The notes under the pieces are model-generated. The model was not told the DNA's origin. It saw nothing but the letters and a program-made list of their open reading frames with translations, and searched no databases. Source: Carnobacterium gallinarum DSM 4847 (GTDB taxonomy: Bacteria > Bacillota > Bacilli > Lactobacillales > Carnobacteriaceae). Taken from it: a DNA stretch of 64,000 bases. Both the position numbers and the translations under genes were made by a program. The stretch lies in the NCBI RefSeq assembly GCF_000744375.1, contig NZ_JQLU01000005.1, positions 1,426,001 to 1,490,000 on the forward strand, in the 5' to 3' direction. This document shows, in pieces, positions 53,209 to 62,775 of the stretch. The first letter of the stretch is position 1; each line of letters starts with the position of its first letter.

Positions 53209-53823
53209 ATGTATTCTATATCTGAAGTTGCAAGAAAATTCGGTATCACAGTAAGGACAATTCGGTATTATGAGGATGTTGGTTTAATCAACAAAGGAAC
53301 TAGGAAAAATGGTATCAGACACTATGAAAAAGATGAAATTGTTTATAGTATCAGTTGTATCATTTTTATGAAGTCATTGAACTTTAAAATAGCTGAAATA
53401 AAAGATATTTTGAAGCATCCTATTTATATAAAAGAGATTCTTATGAATATTAGAATTTTTCTAATTGAAAAAGAAATCTTTACTCTTAGTAAAGAAAAAG
53501 AATATTTGGTAGAAAGTTTAGTAAACAAAGATTGGAAGCAAATTCCAATTAATGATGAGAATATTGTAGTAAAATTAACAGCTGGATCAACTAGTATTGC
53601 AAAAAAATTAAATAAGATTGAAAAAATGGGGGAATATTCACGTGGAGAAATAAATGAATTTGTTTCAGAATACAAGGCATGGCATAAAGATAGCGGGATT
53701 CTAATTGACGATGATCAACTCTACCTATTTTTAACTAGTAATGATTATACTAAAAATAAATGTTTGAAAAGCATTCTAAGAAAGTATTTTGAATGCAATA
53801 ATTTAAAGAGTTTCTACCAATAA
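53209..53823 (+). CDS. MerR-family transcriptional regulator
   Basis: A 204-residue regulator. The N-terminal winged HTH is MerR-like: MYSISEVARKFGITVRTIRYYEDVGLI followed by RHYEKDEI (split motif: TVRTIRYYEDVGLI). A long dimer helix and a ~100-residue C-terminal domain with no recognised ligand signature and no Cys-rich metal site follow. The ATG at 53209 sits behind AAAGGAGGAA. It may control itself or the ABC operon 540 bp downstream. Confidence 0.85.
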   Translation: MYSISEVARKFGITVRTIRYYEDVGLINKGTRKNGIRHYEKDEIVYSISCIIFMKSLNFKIAEIKDILKHPIYIKEILMNIRIFLIEKEIFTLSKEKEYLVESLVNKDWKQIPINDENIVVKLTAGSTSIAKKLNKIEKMGEYSRGEINEFVSEYKAWHKDSGILIDDDQLYLFLTSNDYTKNKCLKSILRKYFECNNLKSFYQ

Positions 53824-53884
53824 TATTCTTTAAAAAAATGGAAAAATACGGAGATAGTTAGAAAACATTGCTCACCTTGTAACA

Positions 53885-53930
53885 AAATTTGTGTAGAGTA
53901 TGTAACAATGAAAATACTTTACACAAATTT
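53885..53930. repeat. 17-bp inverted repeat, IS-end-like
   Basis: AAATTTGTGTAGAGTAT (53885-53901) pairs with ATACTTTACACAAATTT (53914-53930) with one mismatch. The ACTTTACACAAATTT half resembles the terminal repeats of IS256-family elements, but no transposase is present. The rest of 53931-54061 shows no gene. Confidence 0.45.
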
Positions 53931-54062
53931 ATCGTTGAAAAAACTCAGCAAGATAGTGGGAATTGTTTAAAGTTTACTCAAAATGATACGAATAAACTGG
54001 ATTTTAGGTTAGTTAATAGATGACGGATAACCTATATATAGTTTCGACTAAATCAGGACTAT

Positions 54063-54101
54063 AAAAGTAGCATGGAAAAGAAATTTTTCTGCTGCTTTTT
54101 T
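54063..54101 (+). terminator. Terminator-like hairpin without an obvious gene
   Basis: AAAGTAGCATGGAAAA and TTTTTCTGCTGCTTT pair, followed by a T-run. No ORF I can support precedes it, so it may end the MerR transcript (240 bp upstream) or a small RNA. From here to 54367 the sequence holds only a doubtful 21-codon frame at 54238-54303 without a ribosome binding site. Confidence 0.6.
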
Positions 54102-54367
54102 AACTGGTTTTATATTGGAAAATTAGTTACGATAGTTATATAAACTAACGATCAATTTTTGTTTAAAAGTAGATAATAAAAAGTTCCTTTTTTAGTTGTA
54201 AAAAAAAGAATGGTTAAGTATATTTAGAGCAAGCAGAATGAAGAGTGTTGATAATCATACAACGTATGGCAAAGCCTATGGCAGATGGAGTCCAGATAGA
54301 TAACCTTTAAAAATTAAAAATAGTTCGTAAACTTAGCGATTATAAGTAATTGATTAGGAGTGATAAG

Positions 54368-55168
54368 GTGAAGTATTGGTATACTCGACTATTAAGTGTT
54401 AAATATCTACTTGGTTTTTTTCTTGGAGTAGCAATAGTTAGCAGCCACATTGTTTTTGAAATGGTTCCTAGAATCCGATATTTAGATGGTGTTGATGTAA
54501 TCAATCTGCCAAGTACTACTTGGCTAGGTGGCGATATCAATGGAGGAATTCCTAGTATCTATTATTTATTATTACCGCTTTTTTCAGTATTAGGAGCCAA
54601 CTTAATTGTTTTTGAGGATAAAAAAAATAGTTACTTTTTAAGGTTTATTCAAAAACAAAGTATATTTCGTTATTCAATGAGAACATTTGGTTTAAGTTTT
54701 ATTTCAGGATTCCTTATTTCATTTATTTCTTTGGCTATTGACTTTATAGTAGCATTTAGCTTATTTCCTAATATAAATCCAGATATTATTTTGAATTCAA
54801 ATTTAAGTGTTACTTCAAAATCAACCTATTTTAGTGACTTATTTTTTACAAATCCCTACTTGCTAATTTTTATGTATATGATTATGGCAGGCTGTATGTC
54901 GGGACTGTACTCCTGTACATCTGCAACAATTAGTCTATATGTCAAAAATATTTATATAGCTCTTAGCACTGTATTTTTAATCACAGTAATCTTAACGACC
55001 CTATCCTATGTAGTTCCAAAAATTATTTACTCTCCAGCGTCAATTTTACAAGAATTGGGTGGGGGATATTTACCACCTTTTAGTAGTATTGTTAGTGTAT
55101 ATTTCATTGTATTAGTCACCAGCTTCTATTATTTTATTAGAGGAGTTAATAAAAATGCAGTTATTTAA
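54368..55168 (+). CDS. ABC transporter membrane subunit 1
   Basis: A 266-residue membrane protein with six helices: an N-terminal helix (LGFFLGVAIVSSHIVFE), a ~50-residue outside loop, and helix pairs to the C-terminus. It is the first of three membrane proteins in an operon with one ATPase. It resembles ABC-2 type or bacteriocin-immunity permeases only in layout. The GTG at 54368 follows AGGAG; the 3' end overlaps the next gene by 14 bp. Confidence 0.75.
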   Translation: MKYWYTRLLSVKYLLGFFLGVAIVSSHIVFEMVPRIRYLDGVDVINLPSTTWLGGDINGGIPSIYYLLLPLFSVLGANLIVFEDKKNSYFLRFIQKQSIFRYSMRTFGLSFISGFLISFISLAIDFIVAFSLFPNINPDIILNSNLSVTSKSTYFSDLFFTNPYLLIFMYMIMAGCMSGLYSCTSATISLYVKNIYIALSTVFLITVILTTLSYVVPKIIYSPASILQELGGGYLPPFSSIVSVYFIVLVTSFYYFIRGVNKNAVI

Positions 55169-55865
55169 TTACTATTTTAAAATGAAGTCTACAAAGAATT
55201 ATTTAATAGATGGGGTCTATTTTTCAACTTTAATTGTCTTTTTTAGTGCCCTATTCTATTTATATATGGGGAAAGAGGCAACAAAAACATTTTCTCTATT
55301 AGAAATGTCAAAAGGCGGATTAACAAATGGTGTTAATATTGAATTAATTATGATACCGATACTTCCAACCCTAATTATTTATCCAATGATCTCTATTTTA
55401 TTTCCGCAAATTTTTTTTGTGAAAAAGCCAATAATGTTAATTAATTTGCAGTTATTTTTCTACTATCTATTATATCTTTTGGCATTTATAGTTGCCATAA
55501 TTTTAATGGGAACGATTGTCTTAAATAAAATGACATACGAATTAAATGTTATTTATCTTTTGTCCCTACTTCTTGCATTATTGGCTAATTTTATCTTTTT
55601 TAAACTTATTTATTTAATTTATAGTATTACGACAAACAAAGTTGTGACTTTGATACTGGTATATTTGTTTTGCTATATTGATTTGGCATTAAATAAAGTA
55701 AACATTTTTTTCTTTTTTTCACATGGCATTCTCGGAACTAAAGAGAATCAAAATATAGCACAATTCACTGAGAATGTATTATTTCTTATATTGTTATTTA
55801 TTATTTTGGAGGTTAGCCAACGATGGATACTATCAGAGAAAAATTATATCAAAAAAGCCAAATAA
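55155..55865 (+). CDS. ABC transporter membrane subunit 2
   Basis: A 236-residue protein with about six helices and very few charged residues outside the loops. No motif beyond the ABC-2 permease layout is seen. It is preceded by AGAGGAG and overlaps the previous gene by 14 bp and the next by 43 bp, so the three membrane genes are translationally coupled. Confidence 0.75.
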   Translation: MQLFNYYFKMKSTKNYLIDGVYFSTLIVFFSALFYLYMGKEATKTFSLLEMSKGGLTNGVNIELIMIPILPTLIIYPMISILFPQIFFVKKPIMLINLQLFFYYLLYLLAFIVAIILMGTIVLNKMTYELNVIYLLSLLLALLANFIFFKLIYLIYSITTNKVVTLILVYLFCYIDLALNKVNIFFFFSHGILGTKENQNIAQFTENVLFLILLFIILEVSQRWILSEKNYIKKAK

Positions 55866-56536
55866 TAAATAAAGTGCTTATTCGGAATGGCTATTTGCTG
55901 TTTAGTTATATAAAGATTAGAGCGTTAGTGTTATTTTTGTTATCAGTATTGTTAATTATAGTTGCTAAAAATTCACAATTGGATGGTCTTAGCAGTGTGC
56001 TGTATGGAGTTGAATCTGAACTAGAGAGAAAGAGTTTTCCAATGATGTGGTTATTTATTCTGATTGTTCCGATTTTAATTATCGGGAATGCTCAAGAAAT
56101 ATTACTAAAAAAAGATTATCCAATTATTAGTCGGTCATCATTAACAACCTACTTTTTTACAACAATTTATTTAAGTTTTTTATTGGATTTGGTCTTTTTT
56201 ATCGTTTTAATTGTAGCAAATCAATTTAACATAAAGCAGCCTATTTTTTTTAGTTATGTTTTTTTATTCACCTTAGTAGTACTAATCACATTTCAGATTA
56301 TTTCCTCAATTATTGGAGATAGTTTTCTTATGATGTTGTTATTTATCATTCTGATTACAGTAAATATTTATTTTCCCTATTCCTCAATTATTGATGGCAC
56401 AATGTTAATAAGATTTGATAGTCGCATGGTTTTTATAAATAGTTTAGGATTGATAATTATTTTAATCATCGTGAGTTCATGGGGATTGAATCATATGAAA
56501 AAAATTGATTTTATTAACAGAGGAGGATTAAAATGA
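55823..56536 (+). CDS. ABC transporter membrane subunit 3
   Basis: A 237-residue protein with about six helices (first: ALVLFLLSVLLIIVAK). The start is the ATG at 55823 behind GGAGGTT, inside the 3' end of the preceding gene. It ends 4 bp into the ATPase gene (ATGA overlap). Three dissimilar membrane subunits with one ATPase is unusual for ABC-2 exporters, which normally use one or two. Confidence 0.75.
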   Translation: MDTIREKLYQKSQIINKVLIRNGYLLFSYIKIRALVLFLLSVLLIIVAKNSQLDGLSSVLYGVESELERKSFPMMWLFILIVPILIIGNAQEILLKKDYPIISRSSLTTYFFTTIYLSFLLDLVFFIVLIVANQFNIKQPIFFSYVFLFTLVVLITFQIISSIIGDSFLMMLLFIILITVNIYFPYSSIIDGTMLIRFDSRMVFINSLGLIIILIIVSSWGLNHMKKIDFINRGGLK

Positions 56537-57165
56537 AAATGATTGAACTAAAGGATGTTTCTAAAAAGATTAAACGCAAAGTCATTTTAGATGAAGTTAA
56601 TTTTACTATTGATAAAGGTAGTATCTGTGGATTTAGTGGACCTAATGGATCAGGTAAATCAATGATCTTTAAAGCCATTATTGGCTTTTTAAATCCAGAT
56701 AAAGGCACCGTGATTGTTAATGGCAAACAAATTAGAAAAGATGAATTATTTTCTAGTGATATTGCCTTTTCAATGGATAATGAAGGGGTTTTAGAAGATT
56801 TTTCAGCTAGAAAAAATTTGGAATTAATTAATTTATTAAACAATAACCAACAAACAAAGGATGAAATAAAGCAATTATTAGAGTATGTTGGGCTTAAATC
56901 TGATGAAACAAAAGTGAAAGATTTTTCACTTGGAATGAAAAAAAGATTATCTTTAGCGTGTGCTTTGATTTCTAATTCTCCAATTATCATTTTAGATGAA
57001 CCAACAAATGCATTAGATGAAAAAGGCAAAGAATTCTTAAAAAGACTAATTTTTGAACAAAATGCTGAAGGAAAAACAGTGTTGGTTTCTAGTCACGATC
57101 GTTTATTTTTAGAAGAGATTAGTGATAAAATCATTTATGTATCGGATGGAAAAATTGTTGAGTAG
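56533..57165 (+). CDS. ABC transporter ATP-binding protein
   Basis: A 210-residue ATPase: Walker A GPNGSGKSM (the usual final Ser/Thr is Met here), signature FSLGMKKRLSLA, Walker B PIIILDEPTNALD and switch His LVSSHD. It is the single ATPase for the three membrane proteins encoded upstream. The signature lacks the LSGGQ glutamine, as in many bacteriocin immunity and ABC-2 exporters. Confidence 0.87.
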   Translation: MKMIELKDVSKKIKRKVILDEVNFTIDKGSICGFSGPNGSGKSMIFKAIIGFLNPDKGTVIVNGKQIRKDELFSSDIAFSMDNEGVLEDFSARKNLELINLLNNNQQTKDEIKQLLEYVGLKSDETKVKDFSLGMKKRLSLACALISNSPIIILDEPTNALDEKGKEFLKRLIFEQNAEGKTVLVSSHDRLFLEEISDKIIYVSDGKIVE

Positions 57166-57192
57166 CGTTGGTTTTACTTGGAGGTGGGAAAT

Positions 57193-57696
57193 TTGAAAAA
57201 ATATCGAAAACAAATTATTCTTTTAGCATTTCTTCTCAGTGTTGCCCTTACTATATTTTTAGGAAATAGGTATGTATCAGTAAACAAGCAGTATCAAAAT
57301 GTAAAAATAAACAATGTACTTGTTTTAAATGGAGAAGATACAGAAATTAACTCAATGTTTAAAGTAACTAAATGGAAGCATTCGATCACTGAGGATCCTG
57401 AAGATAAAGAATATTCTTATGATGTAATCAAAGTTGCGATAAACTCCAAGAAAGTTGGTAAGTTTCCAATAGGTACAACCTACTTTATTAATAATAAAAA
57501 TGAGGTCACTCAAGCAGCAATACAGGATGATAATCAGAATGAAGCCAGCAAGGAAGAAAATGATACTTTAGATATAGGTGAGAATAAGCGTACAATTAAA
57601 TTGATTATGAAGACTATTTCTAAAGAAAATCCCCCAAAGATGGTTATTCTAACAAGCGATAAAAAGGGAAGCTATACAAAATATATCTATCAATAA
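57193..57696 (+). CDS. Small membrane-anchored accessory protein of the ABC operon
   Basis: A 167-residue protein with one N-terminal membrane anchor (IILLAFLLSVALTIFLG) and a ~140-residue extracellular domain. I do not recognise the family. It is the last gene of the ABC operon. The TTG at 57193 follows GGAGGTGGG (57180-57188). It could be a periplasmic-side (wall-side) adaptor or substrate receptor. Confidence 0.65.
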   Translation: MKKYRKQIILLAFLLSVALTIFLGNRYVSVNKQYQNVKINNVLVLNGEDTEINSMFKVTKWKHSITEDPEDKEYSYDVIKVAINSKKVGKFPIGTTYFINNKNEVTQAAIQDDNQNEASKEENDTLDIGENKRTIKLIMKTISKENPPKMVILTSDKKGSYTKYIYQ

Positions 57697-57700
57697 AAAA

Positions 57701-57727
57701 AGCCACCTGATGGAGAGTCAGGTGGCT
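57701..57727. terminator. Stem-loop after the ABC operon
   Basis: AGCCACCTGA and TCAGGTGGCT form a perfect 10-bp stem. On the plus strand it lacks a T-run. On the minus strand it is followed by a T-run (the A-run at 57694-57700), so it would terminate minus-strand transcripts more efficiently. Confidence 0.6.
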
Positions 57728-58182
57728 AAAAGGAGTTGCCATGATTCCAAATTATGTTATTGATTAGTTTGGAGAAGCTAATCGATAAACCTTTGAAAAC
57801 ACAGCGATCATTGCACTTTGGAGGAGTTGCAATGAAAAAATGAAAAATTGTCATAACTCTAATGTCTAAAACATTATGAGAGCTACGTCTACAATAGACT
57901 CTGAATAGTCAGTTGTAAAAAAGTTTGTTTTTGGTTGTTTTGGTATGACTAAAGTATACTCAGAAAATGTGAAGAAAGTATGTCGTATTCGTAAAAAAAA
58001 ATTGAAGAAATCATGACTGAATTATAGTACTTCTTCATAAATTACATAAAAAGTATGTTTATTTGCTGGAAAGTGTTGGCAATCTCTTGGAATAGTTTAT
58101 AATAGATAAAGATGAAAAAAACGTGTTTATTAAATTTTTTTAGGATAAACAAGTAGAATAACTGAAAAGTGGAGGGATATAC
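57728..58182. other. Intergenic region with two ribosome-binding-site-like tracts
   Basis: AAGGAGTTGCC-ATG (ATG near 57742) opens an eight-codon frame and GGAGGAGTTGC-ATG (ATG near 57832) a three-codon frame; both stop at once. The shared GGAGTTGC(A/C)ATG suggests a duplicated or decayed short peptide gene. The DUF1846 promoter is TTGGCA (58076-58081), 16-bp spacer, TATAAT (58098-58103). Confidence 0.5.
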
Positions 58183-59691
58183 ATGAATAAAATTGGGTTT
58201 GATCCACAGAAGTATATTGAAGAACAATCAAAGTATATTCTTGAGAGAGTGAATCATTATGACAAATTGTATTTAGAATTTGGCGGAAAATTAATTGGTG
58301 ATAAGCATGCCAAAAGAGTATTACCGGGTTTTGATGAAGACTCAAAAATAAAATTATTGCAGAAATTAAAGGATCAAGCTGAAATTTTAATTTGTGTGTA
58401 TGCTGGAGATATTGAGCGAAATAAAATTCGTGGAGATTATGGTATTACCTATGATATGGATATCTTACGTTTAATCGACGAGCTAAGAGGCTATGGTTTA
58501 GAAACAAATAGTGTTGTAATTACCCGTTACAGTGGTCAGCCTGCTACAAAACTATTTATTAACAAGCTTGAAAGACGCGATATTAAAGTGTACAAACATA
58601 CAGCTATTGAAGACTATCCCTCAAATATCGAAAAAATTGTGAGCGAAGATGGATTTGGTCAAAATAGTTATATTCCGACAACAAAACCGATTGTTGTTGT
58701 GACAGCGCCAGGTCCTGGTAGTGGAAAATTGGCAACGTGTTTAAACCAACTTTATCATGAAAGCCGTCTTGGCAAAGCTGCAGGTTATTCTAAATTTGAA
58801 ACCTTCCCTGTTTGGAATGTTCCATTAAAACATCCCTTAAATATTGCGTATGAAGCAGCTACAGTTGATTTGAAGGACGTAAATATGATAGATTCCTTCC
58901 ATTATGATCGTTATCAAAAAGTGGCAGTAAACTACAATCGTGATGTTGAAACGTTTCCAGTTATTAAACGAATTATTGAAAAAATTACAGGAAAAGAATC
59001 TGTTTATCAATCTCCAACGGATATGGGAGTAAACCGTGTTGGCTTTGGGATTACAGATGATGAAGCTGTTAAAGAAGCATCGAAACAAGAGATTATTCGC
59101 CGCTGTTTCACTACAGAATGTGATTTCAAAAAAGGCTTAATTGATGAAGAAACAGTTAGCCGAATTAAAATGATTTTAGAAGAAGTTGAGTTAAAAAAAG
59201 AAGACCGTGGACCCGTTTTACCAGCCCGTAACTATTCGGATCATCTGAAGGGACTAAACGAAGGAAACGAAATACAAGCTGTAATTGCCTTTGAATTAAA
59301 TGATGGTCGCTTTGTTACTGGGAAAACTACGCCATTAATGGATTCTTCTTCAGCAGCAATTTTAAATTCATTAAAAATCTTGGCGAATATTTCAGATGAT
59401 TTGTTCCTATTATCTCCAGTTGTTTTAGAAACAATTCAGAATATGAAAACCAATGAGCTTCACAGCAAATTAACTTCTTTAAACGCCAATGAGGTTTTAA
59501 TTGCTTTGGCAATTAGTGCTGTGACCAACCCAATGGCTCAATTAGCCTATGAAAAACTAGCTGAACTAGACGGTGTACAAGCCCATTCAACAGTGATGCT
59601 AAGTAAAAATGATGAACAAATCCTACGACAATTAGGTCTAGATATAACTTGCGATCCAGTCTATTCTTCTGAAAATCTATATTATATTTAA
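58183..59691 (+). CDS. DUF1846 family protein
   Basis: A 502-residue cytosolic protein of the DUF1846 family, conserved in Firmicutes and often annotated as hypothetical. Characteristic stretches are [21 protein letters not shown] at the start (here [12 protein letters not shown]), [22 protein letters not shown] (P-loop-like [10 protein letters not shown] at ~168-177), [12 protein letters not shown] and DNA-like [15 protein letters not shown]. The fold is P-loop NTPase-related as far as the motif shows. Biochemical role unknown. RBS TGGAGGG; monocistronic. Confidence 0.93.
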   Translation: MNKIGFDPQKYIEEQSKYILERVNHYDKLYLEFGGKLIGDKHAKRVLPGFDEDSKIKLLQKLKDQAEILICVYAGDIERNKIRGDYGITYDMDILRLIDELRGYGLETNSVVITRYSGQPATKLFINKLERRDIKVYKHTAIEDYPSNIEKIVSEDGFGQNSYIPTTKPIVVVTAPGPGSGKLATCLNQLYHESRLGKAAGYSKFETFPVWNVPLKHPLNIAYEAATVDLKDVNMIDSFHYDRYQKVAVNYNRDVETFPVIKRIIEKITGKESVYQSPTDMGVNRVGFGITDDEAVKEASKQEIIRRCFTTECDFKKGLIDEETVSRIKMILEEVELKKEDRGPVLPARNYSDHLKGLNEGNEIQAVIAFELNDGRFVTGKTTPLMDSSSAAILNSLKILANISDDLFLLSPVVLETIQNMKTNELHSKLTSLNANEVLIALAISAVTNPMAQLAYEKLAELDGVQAHSTVMLSKNDEQILRQLGLDITCDPVYSSENLYYI

Positions 59692-59704
59692 TAAATAAAT
59701 ATTG

Positions 59705-59743
59705 AAGTTTAGAATTATTTTATGATAATTCTAAACTTTTTTT
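59705..59743 (+). terminator. Terminator after the DUF1846 gene
   Basis: AAGTTTAGAATTAT pairs with ATAATTCTAAACTT, followed by a T-run. Confidence 0.9.
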
Positions 59744-59871
59744 GTTTTTATTTATAATTTTTTGGATAATATTAAAAATAGTAATAACTATTCTTGTTGA
59801 AACAAGTTGTTCAAAAGAGTACAATTAAAGACGTAAATAAACTAAAAAATATATTAAAAAGGAGTATGGAG

Positions 59872-62646
59872 ATGAAAAAAATAAGTTATTTGTTTTTTGG
59901 ATGTATGTTGTTAGGAGTAATATCTCTGAGTGGAAATGCGAAGGCGGTTGACATTAATTCAAATCAAAGTGTTCTCAAAGAATCAGTAAATGATACAAAA
60001 GTAAATCAATATTTTTTTAAATCTAGATTGCTCACAAATGAACTAAGCGGTTCGTTTGCTGCAACCAAGGCAGCTTCGGCAGATCAACAGAAAATTGTTA
60101 ATTATGCATTACAGTTTTTAGGTGTTCCCTATGTATGGGGAGGAGCAACACCAGCTGGTTTTGATTGTTCTGGATTAGTTCAATATAGTTATAGGAATTC
60201 AGTAGGGATTAGCCTACCTAGAGTTACTTGGGAACAAGAAAAGATGGGAAAAGAAGTGAGTTTAAATGATTTGCAGTTGGGAGACTTAGTCTTTTATGGA
60301 AGCCGTGGTTCAACGTATCATGTAGGTATTTATATTGGAAATAATGAGATGGTTCATGCTCCAACAACGGGTGATGTAGTGAAAAAAACTAACTTAGCGT
60401 ACTTTTATCCTGATTTTGCAAGACGGATATTACCAGATGCACCAATTGGCTCACCTTCAGAAACGATTATTAGTCGAACAGATATTGATCGAAATGGTAA
60501 GGTAGCGAAAAGCGTTGAACGCTATGGTAATCCTGATAATTCAAACCAACTAACGCCTGTACAGGGTTCTAATACTGCAGATCTTGTGAATCAAGATGTA
60601 GAGATTAAGACAAAGGTCAAAACCACATCTGGTAAAACGTTTGTTTTAATTAGACAGAACAATAAAGGAATTTGTTGGATTGAAGAATCAGCAGTAAACT
60701 ACTATCCTAAAGTAGCTAATAATTCAGTTATCAGCAGATGGGGGAAAGTTACAAAATCCTCTGAGAAATATTCAATGCCTGGAAATTATTTGAAACCAGC
60801 AGGTGCAACAACATCAAATATTATCGATCAAGATGTTCAAGTTAAGAATAGGGTTACTACAACAGATGGTCAGAAATTTGTATTATTGCTGAATTCAAAT
60901 GGTGTAGGAATCGGGTGGGTAGATGAGTCAACAGTGGAGATCTATGCCCAAATCAAAACACAAGTGGCAACTGATTCAAAAGTAAAAGTTAAAAAGGTGA
61001 CACCACGTTATTCTGCAACTGACAGTTATCTAAAAGCTGTTAAAGGCTATGACACTTCAGCCTTTTTAAATCAAGTATTGGATATAAAATCAAAAATAGT
61101 CACAACTGATGGAAAAGTTTTTGTTTTATTAGCAAAAGATGGAAGTGGTATTTGTTGGGTGGAAGAGTCAAGCATTCAGTATTATCCAAAAGTTGCAAGT
61201 CAAACAGATATTAATCGTTGGGGTAGAGTGATAAAAGGAGCCCAAAAATATTCATTTGCAGCAGGAGCAGATTACCTTACGCCAGTGGACGGGGCAACGA
61301 GTGATTCTATTATTGGTCAAGATGTACAAGTGAAAACAAGAATCGTAACTAAAGATGATCAAAAATTTGTTCTACTTTTAAATGAAGCTGGGACAGGAAT
61401 TGCTTGGGTGGAAGAAAGTTCAATTGAAATTTATGATCAAATTAAAAGTCAAACAGATGAAAGTTCAAAAGCAATAGTCATTAAAAATGTTCCACGTTAT
61501 AGCGCCACAAAAACGTATTTGAAAAAAGTAATAGGCTATGACACATCTAATTTTCTTAATCAAGGATTTGATATAAAATCAAAAATAGTGACAACTGATG
61601 GAAAAGTTTTTGTTTTATTAGCAAAAGATGGAAGTGGCATTTGTTGGGTAGAAGAATCAGCTATTAGCTACTATCCAAAAGTAAAAACAAGAACTGATAT
61701 TAATCGTTGGGGAACTGTCAAAGTTGGGGCGCAAAAACATTCTTTAGCCAATGATTCAGAATTTTTAACACCAATCAATGCAACAACTGAGAGTATTGTC
61801 AACCAAGAAGTTCAAATCAAAACCAAAGTAGAAACAACAGATGGACGTATCTTTGTTTTATTATTAAACCCAAATGGTACAGGAATTGCGTGGGTAGAAG
61901 AAGCCTCAATTGAGTACTATACTCAAATTAAGGAACAGACAGTGGTAAATGCAAAAGCGACAGTCATTAAAAATGTTCCACGCTACAGCGCAACAGCAAC
62001 CTATATAAAAGAAGCAGTAGGATATAATACAGCAGGATTTATCAACCAAGAATTTGAGATTAAATCAAAAATAATCACAACCGATGATAAAGTGTATGTT
62101 CTAATTGCGAAAAATGGAAGTGGCATTTGTTGGGTAGAAGAATCAGCAATTAGTTACTATCCAAAAGTAAAAACAAGAACTGATATTAATCGTTGGGGAA
62201 CTGTCAAAGTTGCAGCACAAAAACATTCTCTAGCGGCGGATTCAGAATTCTTAACGCCAGTTAATGCAACAACAGAGAGTATCATCAATCAAGAAGTCCA
62301 AATCAAAACTCGAGTAGAGACGACAGATGGACGAATCTTTGTTTTATTATTAAACCCAAATGGTACAGGAATTGCGTGGGTAGAAGAAGCCTCAATTGAG
62401 TACTATACTCAAATTAAGGAACAGACAGTGGTAAATGCAAAAGCGACAGTCATTAAAAATGTTCCCCGTTATAGCGCAACTGCAACCTATATAAAAGAAG
62501 CAGTAGGATATAATACAGCAGGATTTATCAACCAAGAATTTGAGATTAAATCAAAAATAATCACAACCGATGATAAAGTGTATGTTCTAATTGCAAAAAA
62601 TGGAAGTGGCATTTGCTGGGTAGAAGAATCAGCAGTAAGATATTAA
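59872..62646 (+). CDS. NlpC/P60 autolysin with nine SH3/GW-like modules
   Basis: A 924-residue secreted hydrolase. The signal peptide ends at NAKA before VDINS. Residues ~70-185 are the NlpC/P60 domain with catalytic Cys in AGFDCSGLVQYS, His in STYHVGIYIG and a third site at MVHAPTTGD. From ~195 on come nine modules of about 80 residues, each ending CWVEES or AWVEEA, alternating two subtypes; they resemble GW/SH3b modules that bind teichoic acids. The last four are two near-identical pairs. There is no LPxTG, so retention is through the modules. RBS AAGGAG leads to the ATG at 59872 (the ATG at 59866 is too close). Confidence 0.93.
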   Translation: MKKISYLFFGCMLLGVISLSGNAKAVDINSNQSVLKESVNDTKVNQYFFKSRLLTNELSGSFAATKAASADQQKIVNYALQFLGVPYVWGGATPAGFDCSGLVQYSYRNSVGISLPRVTWEQEKMGKEVSLNDLQLGDLVFYGSRGSTYHVGIYIGNNEMVHAPTTGDVVKKTNLAYFYPDFARRILPDAPIGSPSETIISRTDIDRNGKVAKSVERYGNPDNSNQLTPVQGSNTADLVNQDVEIKTKVKTTSGKTFVLIRQNNKGICWIEESAVNYYPKVANNSVISRWGKVTKSSEKYSMPGNYLKPAGATTSNIIDQDVQVKNRVTTTDGQKFVLLLNSNGVGIGWVDESTVEIYAQIKTQVATDSKVKVKKVTPRYSATDSYLKAVKGYDTSAFLNQVLDIKSKIVTTDGKVFVLLAKDGSGICWVEESSIQYYPKVASQTDINRWGRVIKGAQKYSFAAGADYLTPVDGATSDSIIGQDVQVKTRIVTKDDQKFVLLLNEAGTGIAWVEESSIEIYDQIKSQTDESSKAIVIKNVPRYSATKTYLKKVIGYDTSNFLNQGFDIKSKIVTTDGKVFVLLAKDGSGICWVEESAISYYPKVKTRTDINRWGTVKVGAQKHSLANDSEFLTPINATTESIVNQEVQIKTKVETTDGRIFVLLLNPNGTGIAWVEEASIEYYTQIKEQTVVNAKATVIKNVPRYSATATYIKEAVGYNTAGFINQEFEIKSKIITTDDKVYVLIAKNGSGICWVEESAISYYPKVKTRTDINRWGTVKVAAQKHSLAADSEFLTPVNATTESIINQEVQIKTRVETTDGRIFVLLLNPNGTGIAWVEEASIEYYTQIKEQTVVNAKATVIKNVPRYSATATYIKEAVGYNTAGFINQEFEIKSKIITTDDKVYVLIAKNGSGICWVEESAVRY
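61681..62640 (+). repeat. Recent 486-bp in-frame tandem duplication
   Basis: GTAAAAACAAGAACTGATAT starts at 61681 and again at 62167, exactly 486 bp (162 codons, one module pair) later. The two copies are nearly identical in DNA, including silent positions in the second module. The older module pairs upstream are much more divergent. Confidence 0.9.
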
Positions 62647-62728
62647 TTCAATACCAGTGATCTTATTTTTAGATTAAAGAATCCCTTATTTATAAAGGTT
62701 AAGTCATAAGTCTTAAACTAATAAAAAT

Positions 62729-62766
62729 CGTAAGAAACTCATTTCAATGAATGAAGATTTCTTACG
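62729..62766. terminator. Terminator between the autolysin gene and a small minus-strand frame
   Basis: CGTAAGAAA (62729-62737) and TTTCTTACG (62758-62766), with TCATT / AATGA inside. T-richer flanks on both strands suit both directions. Confidence 0.75.
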
Positions 62767-62775
62767 GTTTCTTAT

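Noticed and set aside
54238-54303. 21-codon frame (start MKSVDNHTTYGK) upstream of the ABC operon, as a possible exported peptide
   Set aside because: No ribosome binding site, no signal or leader features, and no conserved peptide motif; more likely chance or remnant.
56514-57029. Minus-strand frame of 171 codons
   Set aside because: It is fully antisense to the ABC ATPase, whose Walker motifs are intact; the amino acid composition is not protein-like.
58042-58345. Minus-strand frames at the 5' end of the DUF1846 gene
   Set aside because: They overlap the clear sigma-A promoter and the conserved DUF1846 N-terminus, and have no start signals.
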